Below the pieces are notes generated by a model. It ran no database searches. It worked only from the letters and a program-made list of their open reading frames with translations, and had not been told where the DNA came from. From UBA12202 sp002691725 (lineage in GTDB: Bacteria > Pseudomonadota > Alphaproteobacteria > Puniceispirillales > UBA1172): a DNA stretch of 64,000 nt. A program made the position numbers and the translations under genes. The stretch is from assembly GCA_965660675.1 (NCBI GenBank), contig CBFIAU010000001.1:310001-374000 (forward strand). Direction: 5' to 3'. Positions 17,398 through 25,836 of the stretch are shown here, piece after piece (the first letter of the stretch is position 1; the number at the start of each line of letters is the position of its first letter).

Positions 17398-18168
17398 TTA
17401 AGTTTTCTCAGGCGCTTTAATAGTGATGCCATTAGCTTTCAGCGTATCGTGAATAGCCTGACCGATCGCCAATGCACCGGGTGAGTCTGAATGGAAGCAG
17501 ATAGACTCAAACTCAATATCAATATCCTGACCATCCACGGTCGCAACCTTGCCCTCAAGACAGGCACGCAGGCATTTTTTCGCAACCACTTGCGGGTCAA
17601 GCTTTCCGACTTTTTTGGCAAAGACGATTGACCCACTGCTATCATAATCTCTATCCGCATAAAACTCACGAACGCTTGGATAGCCTTTTTCCAGAGCAAT
17701 TTTGCGTGTCAGCGAAATCCCCATACAAAAAATCATCTGATCAGGGCAGGTTTTCTGAAGTGCCTCAATTAACATGGTCGATAATTCTTCGTTGCGCGCC
17801 GCTTCCATATAAAGCATGCCATGCGGCTTCACATGCTGAAGCTCAACATCATGCCGACGACCAAATTCGCGCAATGCCCCAACCTGATAAAGAATATCAT
17901 TTATAAGCTCATCAGCTGGCGTTTGAATAAATCGCCGACCAAAACCGCGCAAATCCTGATAGCCCGGATGCGCCCCTAGCCCAACATTATTCTCCTTAGC
18001 GAGCTTGGCAATCATATTCATCGAATTAGGATCACCAGCATGAAACCCCGTCGCAACATTGGCTGAACTTAATATTTTCATCAGCTCCTCGTCAGGAGCA
18101 TCACCTAATACCCAATGCCCAAAGCCTTCGCCCATGTCACAATTTAGATCAACCGATGATTTCATCAT
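17398..18168 (-). CDS. pxpA: PxpA (LamB/YcsF family)
   Basis: This is a 256-residue LamB/YcsF-family protein, the PxpA subunit of ATP-dependent 5-oxoprolinase. The diagnostic N terminus VDLNCDMGEGFG at residues 6-17 and the ANVATGFHAGDPNSM block near 34-48 are present. HPGYQDLRGFGRR follows near 82-94, and VKPHGMLY near 128-135. It is the first gene of the minus-strand pxp/acc operon, 83 bases before the carrier gene. With PxpB and PxpC it should hydrolyse 5-oxo-L-proline to glutamate with ATP, unless the biotin subunits change the reaction. Confidence 0.9.
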   Translation of the reverse strand: MMKSSVDLNCDMGEGFGHWVLGDAPDEELMKILSSANVATGFHAGDPNSMNMIAKLAKENNVGLGAHPGYQDLRGFGRRFIQTPADELINDILYQVGALREFGRRHDVELQHVKPHGMLYMEAARNEELSTMLIEALQKTCPDQMIFCMGISLTRKIALEKGYPSVREFYADRDYDSSGSIVFAKKVGKLDPQVVAKKCLRACLEGKVATVDGQDIDIEFESICFHSDSPGALAIGQAIHDTLKANGITIKAPEKT

Positions 18169-18383
18169 TTCCTCTTGTTATATGTGTGTTATTTGGCACA
18201 TGTTCATGCGCGTATACATGTCTTGATATTTTATATTTAACTAAAGTACTGCTAAAAACAATACCCTTAATGCCGCCATTAATGCTTCGCTTGTCGCCAC
18301 AAATTACCTGTTCAGCTAGAGGCAGGGGAAAGCCTGCTGCATTAACATTCTGCTTAACACCATACTAGCGGCTGACGCATAAG

Positions 18384-18713
18384 CTAGCTTGGCTTAAACT
18401 CCATTTCCAAAAAAGAAAATGGCGCATCTGACGCATTAATGACGTTATGATTAACCCCGGCAGGTCGAAAATATGGCGCATCAGGAGACATCTCTGCCGT
18501 CGTTTCGCTCCCATCCGGATGCTGAAGCCTAACCTTGCCCGGCGATTTTGGCATCACTACATAATCCATCTCATGCGTATGCCAGCCGGTTTCCTGACCA
18601 GGCTCAAAAGACCAGAGAGTGAGCCGACATTGATCATTATCAATCAAGATCGTTGGCGTCGCTGATGTTTCGCTCAATGTTTCGCTCAATGTTCCACTCG
18701 ACGTCTCACTCAT
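18384..18713 (-). CDS. Small cupin-domain protein
   Basis: This is a 109-residue single-domain cupin. The conserved core is WSFEPGQETGWHTHEMDYVV near residues 34-53, giving a metal-site His-x-His-x(4)-type pattern, followed by a second half with a His in AGVNHNV near residue 88. The first 17 residues are a low-complexity Ser/Thr/Glu/Leu stretch made by a 12-bp tandem repeat in the DNA. It is 13 bases downstream of the flavin oxidoreductase gene and probably co-transcribed. Function is not assignable beyond the cupin fold. Confidence 0.75.
   Translation of the reverse strand: MSETSSGTLSETLSETSATPTILIDNDQCRLTLWSFEPGQETGWHTHEMDYVVMPKSPGKVRLQHPDGSETTAEMSPDAPYFRPAGVNHNVINASDAPFSFLEMEFKPS
18665..18700 (-). 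repeat. 12-bp tandem repeat, three copies, inside the cupin gene start
   Basis: The unit ATGTTTCGCTCA is present twice exactly (18665-18676, 18677-18688) and once degenerate (18689-18700). It encodes a repeated Ser-Glu/Gly-Thr-Leu tetrapeptide at the N terminus and keeps the frame. Confidence 0.85.
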
Positions 18714-18726
18714 GGGGCATTTTCCC

Positions 18727-19920
18727 TTAGCGTTTCATTTTGGCATCTGGCGCCCAGTCTCTTTCTGGCAAGCCAGTTGGATAGGCATAGGTATAATCAT
18801 AAGCCGGTTTGATGACGTATTTGCGGTCAAACTCCATCCAGTCATAATCCATGCCCGAGGCAACAATATAAGCCCAGTCAGGATGCGCAAAAATTGGCCG
18901 GCCGACCGCCACAATATCACCAGCGGCTTGATCAAAGACGTCTTCTGCGCTCGCACCATCAAAAATATTGCCATTGGTAATAAACGGCTTACCGCTGATT
19001 TTTTTCAAGGTTACGGGAACTGGCGGTGCTGATGGATCAAATCGATTATCTTTCCAATTGAAACTTGACCAGTGAATAACATCAGCGTCCATTTTGCCAA
19101 GCTCAGCGCCAAGTGCCTCAACATAGCTCTGGCCAGCTTCCCAAAACCCTGTAAAATCATCAACACCATCTTGTGAGATGCGATATGAGATCAGCTTATC
19201 AGGCCCAATCACGGCACGGATGCGATCAACAACCATATTCGGAAACCGCATGTTATTTTCAGCTGACCCGCCATAAGCATCGGTGCGAAGATTTTGCTTC
19301 GGATCAGTAAATTGATAGAGCAAGTAACCATTAGCACCATGGACTTCAACACCATCACATCCGGCATCAATCGCGCGTTTCGCGGCGGCGGCAAAATCAT
19401 CAGCGACGGCGTGCAGATCATCTTCGGTGAGGCTTCGGGCAGGTGGAAAATTGACTTGCGGCCAGTCACCACTAAGCCCACGATCATGCAATTCTGTATC
19501 ATTATCGGTATAAAGCACCCAGCCTGTGCTTGTTGTATCTGATGCTGATACAGGCTGTTCACCCTCTTTAATTGTTCTCGGATCAGCAACCCGGCCAGCA
19601 TGCATAAGCTGAAGAATAATTTTTGCCCCATGCTTATGACAGGCATCTGCAACTTTTTTCCAGCCTTGTTGATGCTTGTCCGTCTCACAACCCGGCTGAT
19701 TTAGATAGCCAACTCCAGAAAAATTATCAGCAGGATAAGTGCCTTCGGTAATTATTAAACCAACACCACCACGAGCACGGCGCGCATAATATGCCACCAT
19801 TTCGTCGTTAGGTGTTCCATCATCATCAGCGCATTGCCGCGTCAGAGGTGCCATAGCAATTCGGTTTCTCAGCGCCAAAGGCCCGCAATTAATATTATCA
19901 AATAATTTACCACTATACAT
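18727..19920 (-). CDS. Old Yellow Enzyme family FMN oxidoreductase
   Basis: This is a TIM-barrel FMN-dependent NAD(P)H oxidoreductase, 397 residues from the ATG at 19920. That start is chosen because GAGGAG lies five bases upstream. Family motifs are RNRIAMAPLTR near residues 19-29, LQLMHAGR near 103-110, the substrate-binding HGANGYLLYQF (His and Asn) near 194-204 and SYRISQDG near 243. The C-terminal half contains a VAVGRPIFAHPDW phosphate-site block. Substrates for such enzymes include enones, nitro compounds and N-heterocycles. Its pairing with a cupin may point to an oxidative or reductive step on a small ring compound, which is not testable here. Confidence 0.88.
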   Translation of the reverse strand: MYSGKLFDNINCGPLALRNRIAMAPLTRQCADDDGTPNDEMVAYYARRARGGVGLIITEGTYPADNFSGVGYLNQPGCETDKHQQGWKKVADACHKHGAKIILQLMHAGRVADPRTIKEGEQPVSASDTTSTGWVLYTDNDTELHDRGLSGDWPQVNFPPARSLTEDDLHAVADDFAAAAKRAIDAGCDGVEVHGANGYLLYQFTDPKQNLRTDAYGGSAENNMRFPNMVVDRIRAVIGPDKLISYRISQDGVDDFTGFWEAGQSYVEALGAELGKMDADVIHWSSFNWKDNRFDPSAPPVPVTLKKISGKPFITNGNIFDGASAEDVFDQAAGDIVAVGRPIFAHPDWAYIVASGMDYDWMEFDRKYVIKPAYDYTYAYPTGLPERDWAPDAKMKR

Positions 19921-20119
19921 AACCACTCCTCAAATAATGCAACTAGTAGAACACCAAATCCTGTTTTTGCAAACACAAATTATCGTTGCGGGGCTTGTCG
20001 CTAACACCCCTTCACGCCCTGACATTAGGATCATATTTTGAAAATTCTGGTTAAGTCTTGCGATTAAAATCATATTGTGATGTTATTCACGGCTCTTATT
20101 TATGTTGAGGACATTAGCT

Positions 20120-20839
20120 ATGAGTAAAGATGAAATGGATTGGCAAGAGCTTGATGATATGCTTCATCAAGCGTTTGATAAAGCGACTGAAATTTACCAG
20201 CAGCGCGGCTTTCAGCGGCGTATCGGATTTGGCAAAAAACCGGCTCTAGTCTCTGTTGATCTGGCTAATGCCTGGACGCGTCCGGGCAATCCGTTCACCT
20301 GTGATCAGAATAAAATGGATGGCGAAATTATCCCCGGTATGCAGCGTCTGCTGGCGGCATGTCGGGCGCATGGTCACCCGGTTATTCATATCACAACCGC
20401 CTATGAAGTCACCGATCGTGAGGCTGAGTTTACCGATATGGGGCTATGGCATTGCAAAATTCCTATTGATGTTGTCAATATCAAAGACAAAGAATTATGG
20501 GCTATCGATAGCCGCATCGCCCCTGTTGATGGCGAATATACATTGCTGAAAAAACGCGCCAGCGGTTTTCATGGAACCGAATTAGCCGGCATATTGCGGG
20601 CTGCTAATGTTGACACAATCCTTGTTACCGGCGTGACCGCCACCGCCTGCGTCCGCGAAACAGTATGTGATGGTCTTGCTGACGGCTTTCGCACTATCGC
20701 CGTCAAAGAATGTATTGGTGACCGTATTCCAGGTGCTGTGGCCTGGAATCTGTTTGATCTTGACGCTAAATTTGCAGATGTTCACAGCGTTGATGAATGT
20801 GTGGAATATCTCGAAACAGTTAAGCTAAAAAATACTTAA
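20120..20839 (+). CDS. Isochorismatase-family amidohydrolase, N-carbamoylsarcosine amidase-like
   Basis: This is a cysteine hydrolase of the isochorismatase fold, 239 residues. The start at 20120 is preferred over an in-frame ATG at 20102, because GAGG lies nine bases before it. The catalytic triad is complete: Asp47 in VSVDLANAW, Lys144 in LLKKRASGF and Cys177 in TATACVRE, numbers that match those I recall for Arthrobacter N-carbamoylsarcosine amidase. The following genes encode HyuA, HyuB and an N-carbamoyl-D-amino-acid hydrolase, so an N-carbamoyl amino acid is the most reasonable substrate, giving amino acid, CO2 and ammonia. Other isochorismatase-family amidases such as ureidoacrylate or maleamate hydrolases remain possible. 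Confidence 0.78.
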   Translation: MSKDEMDWQELDDMLHQAFDKATEIYQQRGFQRRIGFGKKPALVSVDLANAWTRPGNPFTCDQNKMDGEIIPGMQRLLAACRAHGHPVIHITTAYEVTDREAEFTDMGLWHCKIPIDVVNIKDKELWAIDSRIAPVDGEYTLLKKRASGFHGTELAGILRAANVDTILVTGVTATACVRETVCDGLADGFRTIAVKECIGDRIPGAVAWNLFDLDAKFADVHSVDECVEYLETVKLKNT

Positions 20840-21019
20840 CCACGCATAAATAGCTCTCTCCACTGACACCTAATAATTGGTGGACAGCTGCTTCATTTTA
20901 TCTTCCTGTTTCACCATTATATTTTTTTATATTTGTTATCCTTAAGTGAGTTAACTATGGTTAACATTAATTAGTCATTAATTACTACTAACTTAAATAT
21001 ATATTAAGGGAGATGTTCG

Positions 21020-23092
21020 GTGAAACTTATTGGTGTAGATGTTGGCGGTACGTTTACTGACCTTGTGTTATTTGATTCGAATACAGGCGCAACATTTACC
21101 CATAAAACGCCAACAACGCCGCATAATCCATCCGAAGGCGTTATGAACGGTATCAATGAGCTATGCCGCCGCTTCTCCGTTGATAGAAAATCCATTGATC
21201 ACATTTACCACGGTACGACAACCGCTACCAATACGATGCTAGAGCATGATGGCGCGGAGTGCGGGATGATCACCAATGAAGGGTATCGTGACATTATTCA
21301 TATTGGCCGCCATCAACGGCCACAGCATTTTTCTATCCAGCAAGAGATTCCATGGCAAGATCGCCCATTAGTCAAAAGGCGCTGGCGTAAGACCGTTGCA
21401 CACCGTATCGCGCCGCCTCATGGTGAGGTGTTAGTGCCGCTAGATGAGAACGCTGTCAGGCAAGCTGCTGAGATATTTAAAGCCAATGACATTGACGCGA
21501 TTGCGATCTGTTTCTTGTTTGCCTTTCTTGATCCATCGCATGAACATCGCGCCCGCGATATTGTGTTAGAGGTGTATCCAGAGGCATTTGTCACATGCTC
21601 ATCAGATGTATCACCACAATTTAGAGAGTTTGAACGTTTCACAACAACAGCGATCAATGCCTATATCGGACCCAAAGTCCGCAACTATGTCACTATGCTT
21701 GAGGAGAATATTGCTGATCAAGGTTATTCCGCTGATCTCCATATCATGGGGTCAAATGGCGGGCTTGCGACGTCAGCCATGGTCGCAGAAAAACCAGTTT
21801 TAACCATTCTTAGCGGACCTGCGGCTGGCGTTATGGGCGGCGCATGGTCAGGTGGGCAATCCGAACGCCATTCGCTCATCACTTTTGATGTTGGCGGCAC
21901 TTCTGCGGATATCGGCATAATTCAGCATGGGCAATTTGCCGAAGCATCGCCGCGTGATACTTGGATTGCTGGCTTTCCACTGATGGTTCCAATGATTGAT
22001 ATTCATACGATTGGCGCTGGCGGCGGCTCTATCGCTTATCAGGATAAGGGCGGCGCATTTAAGGTTGGCCCTCGGTCAGCCGGTGCCAGACCGGGGCCTT
22101 CTTGCTATGGATTTGGCGGTGATCAGCCGACCGTAACCGATGCTAATCTGGCGCTGGGCCGGCTGGACCCTGACAATTTTCTGGGTGGCGAGATGATGCT
22201 TGATCAAGCGAAAGCTAATCAAGTTATTGATAATCTTGCTAATGAGCTTTCCATGGATCGCCTATCATGCGCTGAGGGTATTATTACGATTGTTAATTCC
22301 GCCATGGCGAATGCGATTAGATCAAGAACGGTTCAACGCGGGCTTGATCCAAGAGAGTTTTCTTTGATGGCATTTGGTGGTGGTGGCCCTTTGCAAGCAT
22401 CAGAAGTAGCCGCCATGCTCGCTATCCCTGAGGTCATTGTCCCCCCACATCCGGGTATTACATCAGCAATTGGACTGTTGACCACAGATATCAAATATGA
22501 TGCTATTCGAACCGCATTCCAAGTATCAGGGCAAGTCAGTCATGACCGCGTGGAAGCTATGTTCAGTGATATGGAAGGCCAGCTAGCCAGACAGTTTCGG
22601 GCAGATAATATCCCCGATAATGATGTTGAGTTTTTACGTTATGCAGATATTCGATATGTCGGGCAAGGCTATGAATTGCGCGTTAAGATTGATGGTAAAT
22701 ACTTTGATAATAATGCCGAGAAACAGCTATTTGATCAATTCGAAAAACAGCATCAGACCGAATATGGGCGGTCTTTCCCTGATAGCCCAAAAGAGATTGT
22801 TAATGTCCGTGTTTCTGGCATAGGAACGTCAACAAAGCTGGAAAAGCAGGATACACCCGCATCTGGTTCTATTGATGATGCGCGCGTGAAAGTTGCACAA
22901 TGTGTGTTCCGTCATGGCGCCGAGCTTAAGACATTTGATACAGCTATTTATCAGCGTGGTAAGTTGCCGCTTGATGAAAAGGTTGAAGGACCGGCGATCA
23001 TTCTTCAACAAGATACGACAACCGTTGTTCGACCTGGTGACAGCTTCCACATTGATCAACAGGGCAATATGCTCATTTCTATTAATAGCTGA
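21020..23092 (+). CDS. hyuA: HyuA-type hydantoinase/5-oxoprolinase subunit A (second copy)
   Basis: This is a 690-residue ATP-dependent hydantoinase alpha subunit. It begins IGVDVGGTFTDLV at residues 4-16 and has a second nucleotide motif, ITFDVGGTSADIGI, near residues 291-304, followed by GGGSIAYQD. The start is GTG at 21020, supported by AAGGGAGA seven to fourteen bases upstream. It shares the whole domain plan with 1165-3249 but is clearly diverged, so the two are old paralogues. It is followed by hyuB after 21 bases. With the N-carbamoyl hydrolases on each side this pair probably opens hydantoin or N-methylhydantoin rings. Confidence 0.93.
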   Translation: MKLIGVDVGGTFTDLVLFDSNTGATFTHKTPTTPHNPSEGVMNGINELCRRFSVDRKSIDHIYHGTTTATNTMLEHDGAECGMITNEGYRDIIHIGRHQRPQHFSIQQEIPWQDRPLVKRRWRKTVAHRIAPPHGEVLVPLDENAVRQAAEIFKANDIDAIAICFLFAFLDPSHEHRARDIVLEVYPEAFVTCSSDVSPQFREFERFTTTAINAYIGPKVRNYVTMLEENIADQGYSADLHIMGSNGGLATSAMVAEKPVLTILSGPAAGVMGGAWSGGQSERHSLITFDVGGTSADIGIIQHGQFAEASPRDTWIAGFPLMVPMIDIHTIGAGGGSIAYQDKGGAFKVGPRSAGARPGPSCYGFGGDQPTVTDANLALGRLDPDNFLGGEMMLDQAKANQVIDNLANELSMDRLSCAEGIITIVNSAMANAIRSRTVQRGLDPREFSLMAFGGGGPLQASEVAAMLAIPEVIVPPHPGITSAIGLLTTDIKYDAIRTAFQVSGQVSHDRVEAMFSDMEGQLARQFRADNIPDNDVEFLRYADIRYVGQGYELRVKIDGKYFDNNAEKQLFDQFEKQHQTEYGRSFPDSPKEIVNVRVSGIGTSTKLEKQDTPASGSIDDARVKVAQCVFRHGAELKTFDTAIYQRGKLPLDEKVEGPAIILQQDTTTVVRPGDSFHIDQQGNMLISINS

Positions 23093-23113
23093 GGACAGAC
23101 GAGGAGATGTACC

Positions 23114-24874
23114 ATGGAGCAAAAAATACAGCAATCCATTGATCCAGTTACCGCTAGTGTCATTCAAGGCGCGTTGCAAAATATTGCTATTGAGATGGGC
23201 TATAAGCTAATGCGCATGTCTTATTCTTCTATCATACGTGAGTCTGAAGATTTTGGCACGGCGCTGACTGATGCAAAGGGTAATCAGCTTGCCGAGTCCG
23301 TGCAATCAACGCCTCTCCAATCAGGGCCAATTCCCGGCTATGTAAAAAATGTCATTGAGGTTTTTGAGAGACGCGGCACAGCATTTAAACATGGTGATGT
23401 CATCATGCATAATGATCCGTATGGCGGCGCCAGCCATGGGCCTGATATTGCGCTCATTGTGCCGGTATTTTATGGTGATATATTGATTGGATTCTCAGGA
23501 ACAACTGCACATCATCTGGATGTTGGTGCCCTTAGCCCTGGTAGCTGCGGGATTGTTGATGCTATTGATGTTTACGCCGAAGGATTACAGTTCAAGGCTA
23601 TTAAGGTCTATGATGGCGGCGAGCGTAACGAAGCGGTATGGCAGATTCTCAAAGATAATGTTCGCGCCCCCGGCATGGTTGTTGGCGATATGGAAGCCCA
23701 GGTTGCCGCCTGTCAGATTGGCGCCGAGCGGTTTATTGATTTGGTTGATCGGTTTGGGCTGCAAGCGGTAGATGATGCCAGCGAAGCCTTAATGGATTAT
23801 TCTGAACGGCTCATGCGTAATGCGATCAGAGATGTGCCCGATGGCGTCTATTCTGCAAAAACCTTTATTGACGGCTTCCTTGAAGACCCTGACCGTCGTG
23901 ACTTACCGCTAGTGGTAACGATCACTATTTCAGGGGATGAGATGGAAGTTGACCTTGAAGGCACTGCCCCGCAAGTATCCGATCGGCCGATAAATATGCC
24001 TCTCATCGGAACAGTTGATATTTCGATATGGTTGACGGTGCGGTCAGTATTACTAGACTCAGACATCTTTGGATATATCCCACAGAACTCGGGTTTGACG
24101 CGGCCGATTACGCTGAAAGTCCCGCGCGGCTGTTTGGCTAATCCAATTTTCCCAGCGCCAGTCATCGCCCGATTCACACCAGGAAATCAGCTGGCGGATA
24201 CGGTCATGAAGGCTCTGGCAGGTGCCGTACCAGAACAAGTATCTGCCGGTATTGGCAACCTCAAGGTTATCGCATTTTCAGGATTAAAAGAAGAAACCCA
24301 TTGGGTACATATGGAAATCTTTGAAGGCTCTTATGGTGGCCGTTACAATCGCAATGGCATGGACGCGGTTGATACGCTTTATGCTAATACAAGAAATAAT
24401 CCAATTGAAGATATTGAAAGCCATCTGCCTATGCGCGTCACCAGATATGAGTTGCGTGAGGATACATCCGGCGCTGGTCGCACCCGCGGCGGATTAGGTG
24501 CATGTCGGGCATTTCAGTTTTTAGAACCAGGCGGGTTTTCAGTTGAAGGCGAAGGCCATAAGTTTGCTCCATGGGGTTTTAAAGGCGGCAATGATGGCAA
24601 GACGGCAGAGCTTCATCTCATTCATGCTAATGGTAAATCCGAATCTCTAACCTCGAAAGTGCCTTATCATACAACCGAAACTGGTGATACGTTTTTGGCT
24701 ATCGGACCATCGGCTGGCGGCTATGGGGAAGCGTTCGAGCGAAGCCCTGAAGATGTTTATGAAGATGTGCTGGATGAGTTAATTAGTGAGGAAACAGCAG
24801 AACGTGATTATGGCGTTATCATATCACATGGTAAATTAGATTTAGAAGCAACAGCCAAAAGGCGACATGCATGA
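23114..24874 (+). CDS. hyuB: HyuB-type hydantoinase/5-oxoprolinase subunit B (second copy)
   Basis: This is a 586-residue beta subunit, full length for the family. Motifs include RMSYSSIIRESEDFG near residues 35-49, HNDPYGGASHGPDIALIVPV near 102-121, MGDMEAQVAACQIGAERF near 197-214 and the C-terminal GGLGACRAFQF and GFKGGNDG segments. The start ATG at 23114 follows GAGGAGATG. The stop overlaps the start of the next gene by ATGA, so HyuB and the N-carbamoyl-D-amino-acid hydrolase are translationally coupled. This is good evidence that they act in sequence. Confidence 0.92.
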   Translation: MEQKIQQSIDPVTASVIQGALQNIAIEMGYKLMRMSYSSIIRESEDFGTALTDAKGNQLAESVQSTPLQSGPIPGYVKNVIEVFERRGTAFKHGDVIMHNDPYGGASHGPDIALIVPVFYGDILIGFSGTTAHHLDVGALSPGSCGIVDAIDVYAEGLQFKAIKVYDGGERNEAVWQILKDNVRAPGMVVGDMEAQVAACQIGAERFIDLVDRFGLQAVDDASEALMDYSERLMRNAIRDVPDGVYSAKTFIDGFLEDPDRRDLPLVVTITISGDEMEVDLEGTAPQVSDRPINMPLIGTVDISIWLTVRSVLLDSDIFGYIPQNSGLTRPITLKVPRGCLANPIFPAPVIARFTPGNQLADTVMKALAGAVPEQVSAGIGNLKVIAFSGLKEETHWVHMEIFEGSYGGRYNRNGMDAVDTLYANTRNNPIEDIESHLPMRVTRYELREDTSGAGRTRGGLGACRAFQFLEPGGFSVEGEGHKFAPWGFKGGNDGKTAELHLIHANGKSESLTSKVPYHTTETGDTFLAIGPSAGGYGEAFERSPEDVYEDVLDELISEETAERDYGVIISHGKLDLEATAKRRHA

Positions 24875-25815
24875 TACGAAAATATGTAGTATCATCCGCG
24901 CAGATGGGGCCCATATCAAGGCAAGACACACGCCAGGATTGTGTTAACCGGATGCTTGAGATGATGAAAGAAGCGGCAGCAAAAGGATCGCGTTTCATTG
25001 TTTTTCCAGAGCTGGCTTTAACCAGCTTTTTCCCGCGTTGGATCATTGAAGATCAGGCCGAGCTAGATACCTGGTTTGAAACAAGCATGCCTAATGCCGA
25101 TACTATGCCACTATTTGAAATGGCCAAGGCTCTCAACATCGGATTTAATCTAGGCTATGCAGAAAAGATTGTCGAGAATGGCGAGACACGCTATTTCAAC
25201 ACCGCTATTCTGGTTGATCACGCTGGAGAGATTTGCGGCAAATACCGCAAAATACATCTGCCAGGACATGATGAGCCTCAACCCGGCCGTCGTCATCAGC
25301 ATTTAGAAAAACGATATTTTGAAAAAGGAAATCTGGGCTTTCCAGTGACGCCAATGCTGGACACACGGATAGGTATGCTCATCTGTAATGACCGCCGCTG
25401 GCCAGAAGGCTGGCGGGTTTTAGCTCTGCAAGCAGCGGAGCTTGTGTGTTTGGGTTATAACACTCCTGATGATCATAGCGGCTTTAGAGAGGTGGATGCG
25501 CTGGCGGATTTTCATCATCTGCTGTCGATGCAAAGCGGCTCTTATCTGAACTCAGTATGGTCAATAGCGACAGCGAAATGTGGCCTTGAAGAGGGATCAT
25601 CGCTTATTGGCAACAGCGCTATAACAGCGCCATCTGGTCAGATCGTGGCACAAAGTGAAACGCTCGAAGACGAAGTTATTAATGCCGAAATTGATCTGGA
25701 TATGGCGAAACAATATCGCCAGACCTTTTTTGATTTTGGCCGCCATAGAACCCCTGAAAATTATCAGCTTATTTCCAAAAGACGAATGGCATTACCAGAA
25801 CCTGATGATACATAG
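24871..25815 (+). CDS. N-carbamoyl-D-amino-acid hydrolase
   Basis: This is a 314-residue nitrilase-superfamily enzyme that converts N-carbamoyl-D-amino acids to D-amino acid, CO2 and ammonia. Catalytic residues Glu47 (FPELALT), Lys127 (KYRKIHLPGH) and Cys172 (ICNDRRWPE) fall at exactly the numbers known for the Agrobacterium enzyme. The long flanking matches, such as FHHLLSMQSGSYLN and the QHLEKRYFE segment, make this one of the firmest assignments in the window. Its ATG overlaps the hyuB stop. It gives a D-specific route from a 5-substituted hydantoin and fits the amino-acid-racemase-like enzyme at 60798. Confidence 0.93.
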   Translation: MIRKYVVSSAQMGPISRQDTRQDCVNRMLEMMKEAAAKGSRFIVFPELALTSFFPRWIIEDQAELDTWFETSMPNADTMPLFEMAKALNIGFNLGYAEKIVENGETRYFNTAILVDHAGEICGKYRKIHLPGHDEPQPGRRHQHLEKRYFEKGNLGFPVTPMLDTRIGMLICNDRRWPEGWRVLALQAAELVCLGYNTPDDHSGFREVDALADFHHLLSMQSGSYLNSVWSIATAKCGLEEGSSLIGNSAITAPSGQIVAQSETLEDEVINAEIDLDMAKQYRQTFFDFGRHRTPENYQLISKRRMALPEPDDT

Positions 25816-25836
25816 AATACAATAAGGAGTGTTTAC

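Noticed and set aside
18212..18217. GTATAC upstream of pxpA as a second site for the GntR-type regulator
   Set aside because: Only the six-base core matches TTTTGTATACAAAA, the flanks do not, and such a hexamer is expected by chance more than ten times in 64 kb.
19209..19688. A 159-codon minus-strand frame inside the Old Yellow Enzyme gene
   Set aside because: It is a shifted frame of a gene with a clear family match. The translation is rich in Met, Leu and Cys without motif.
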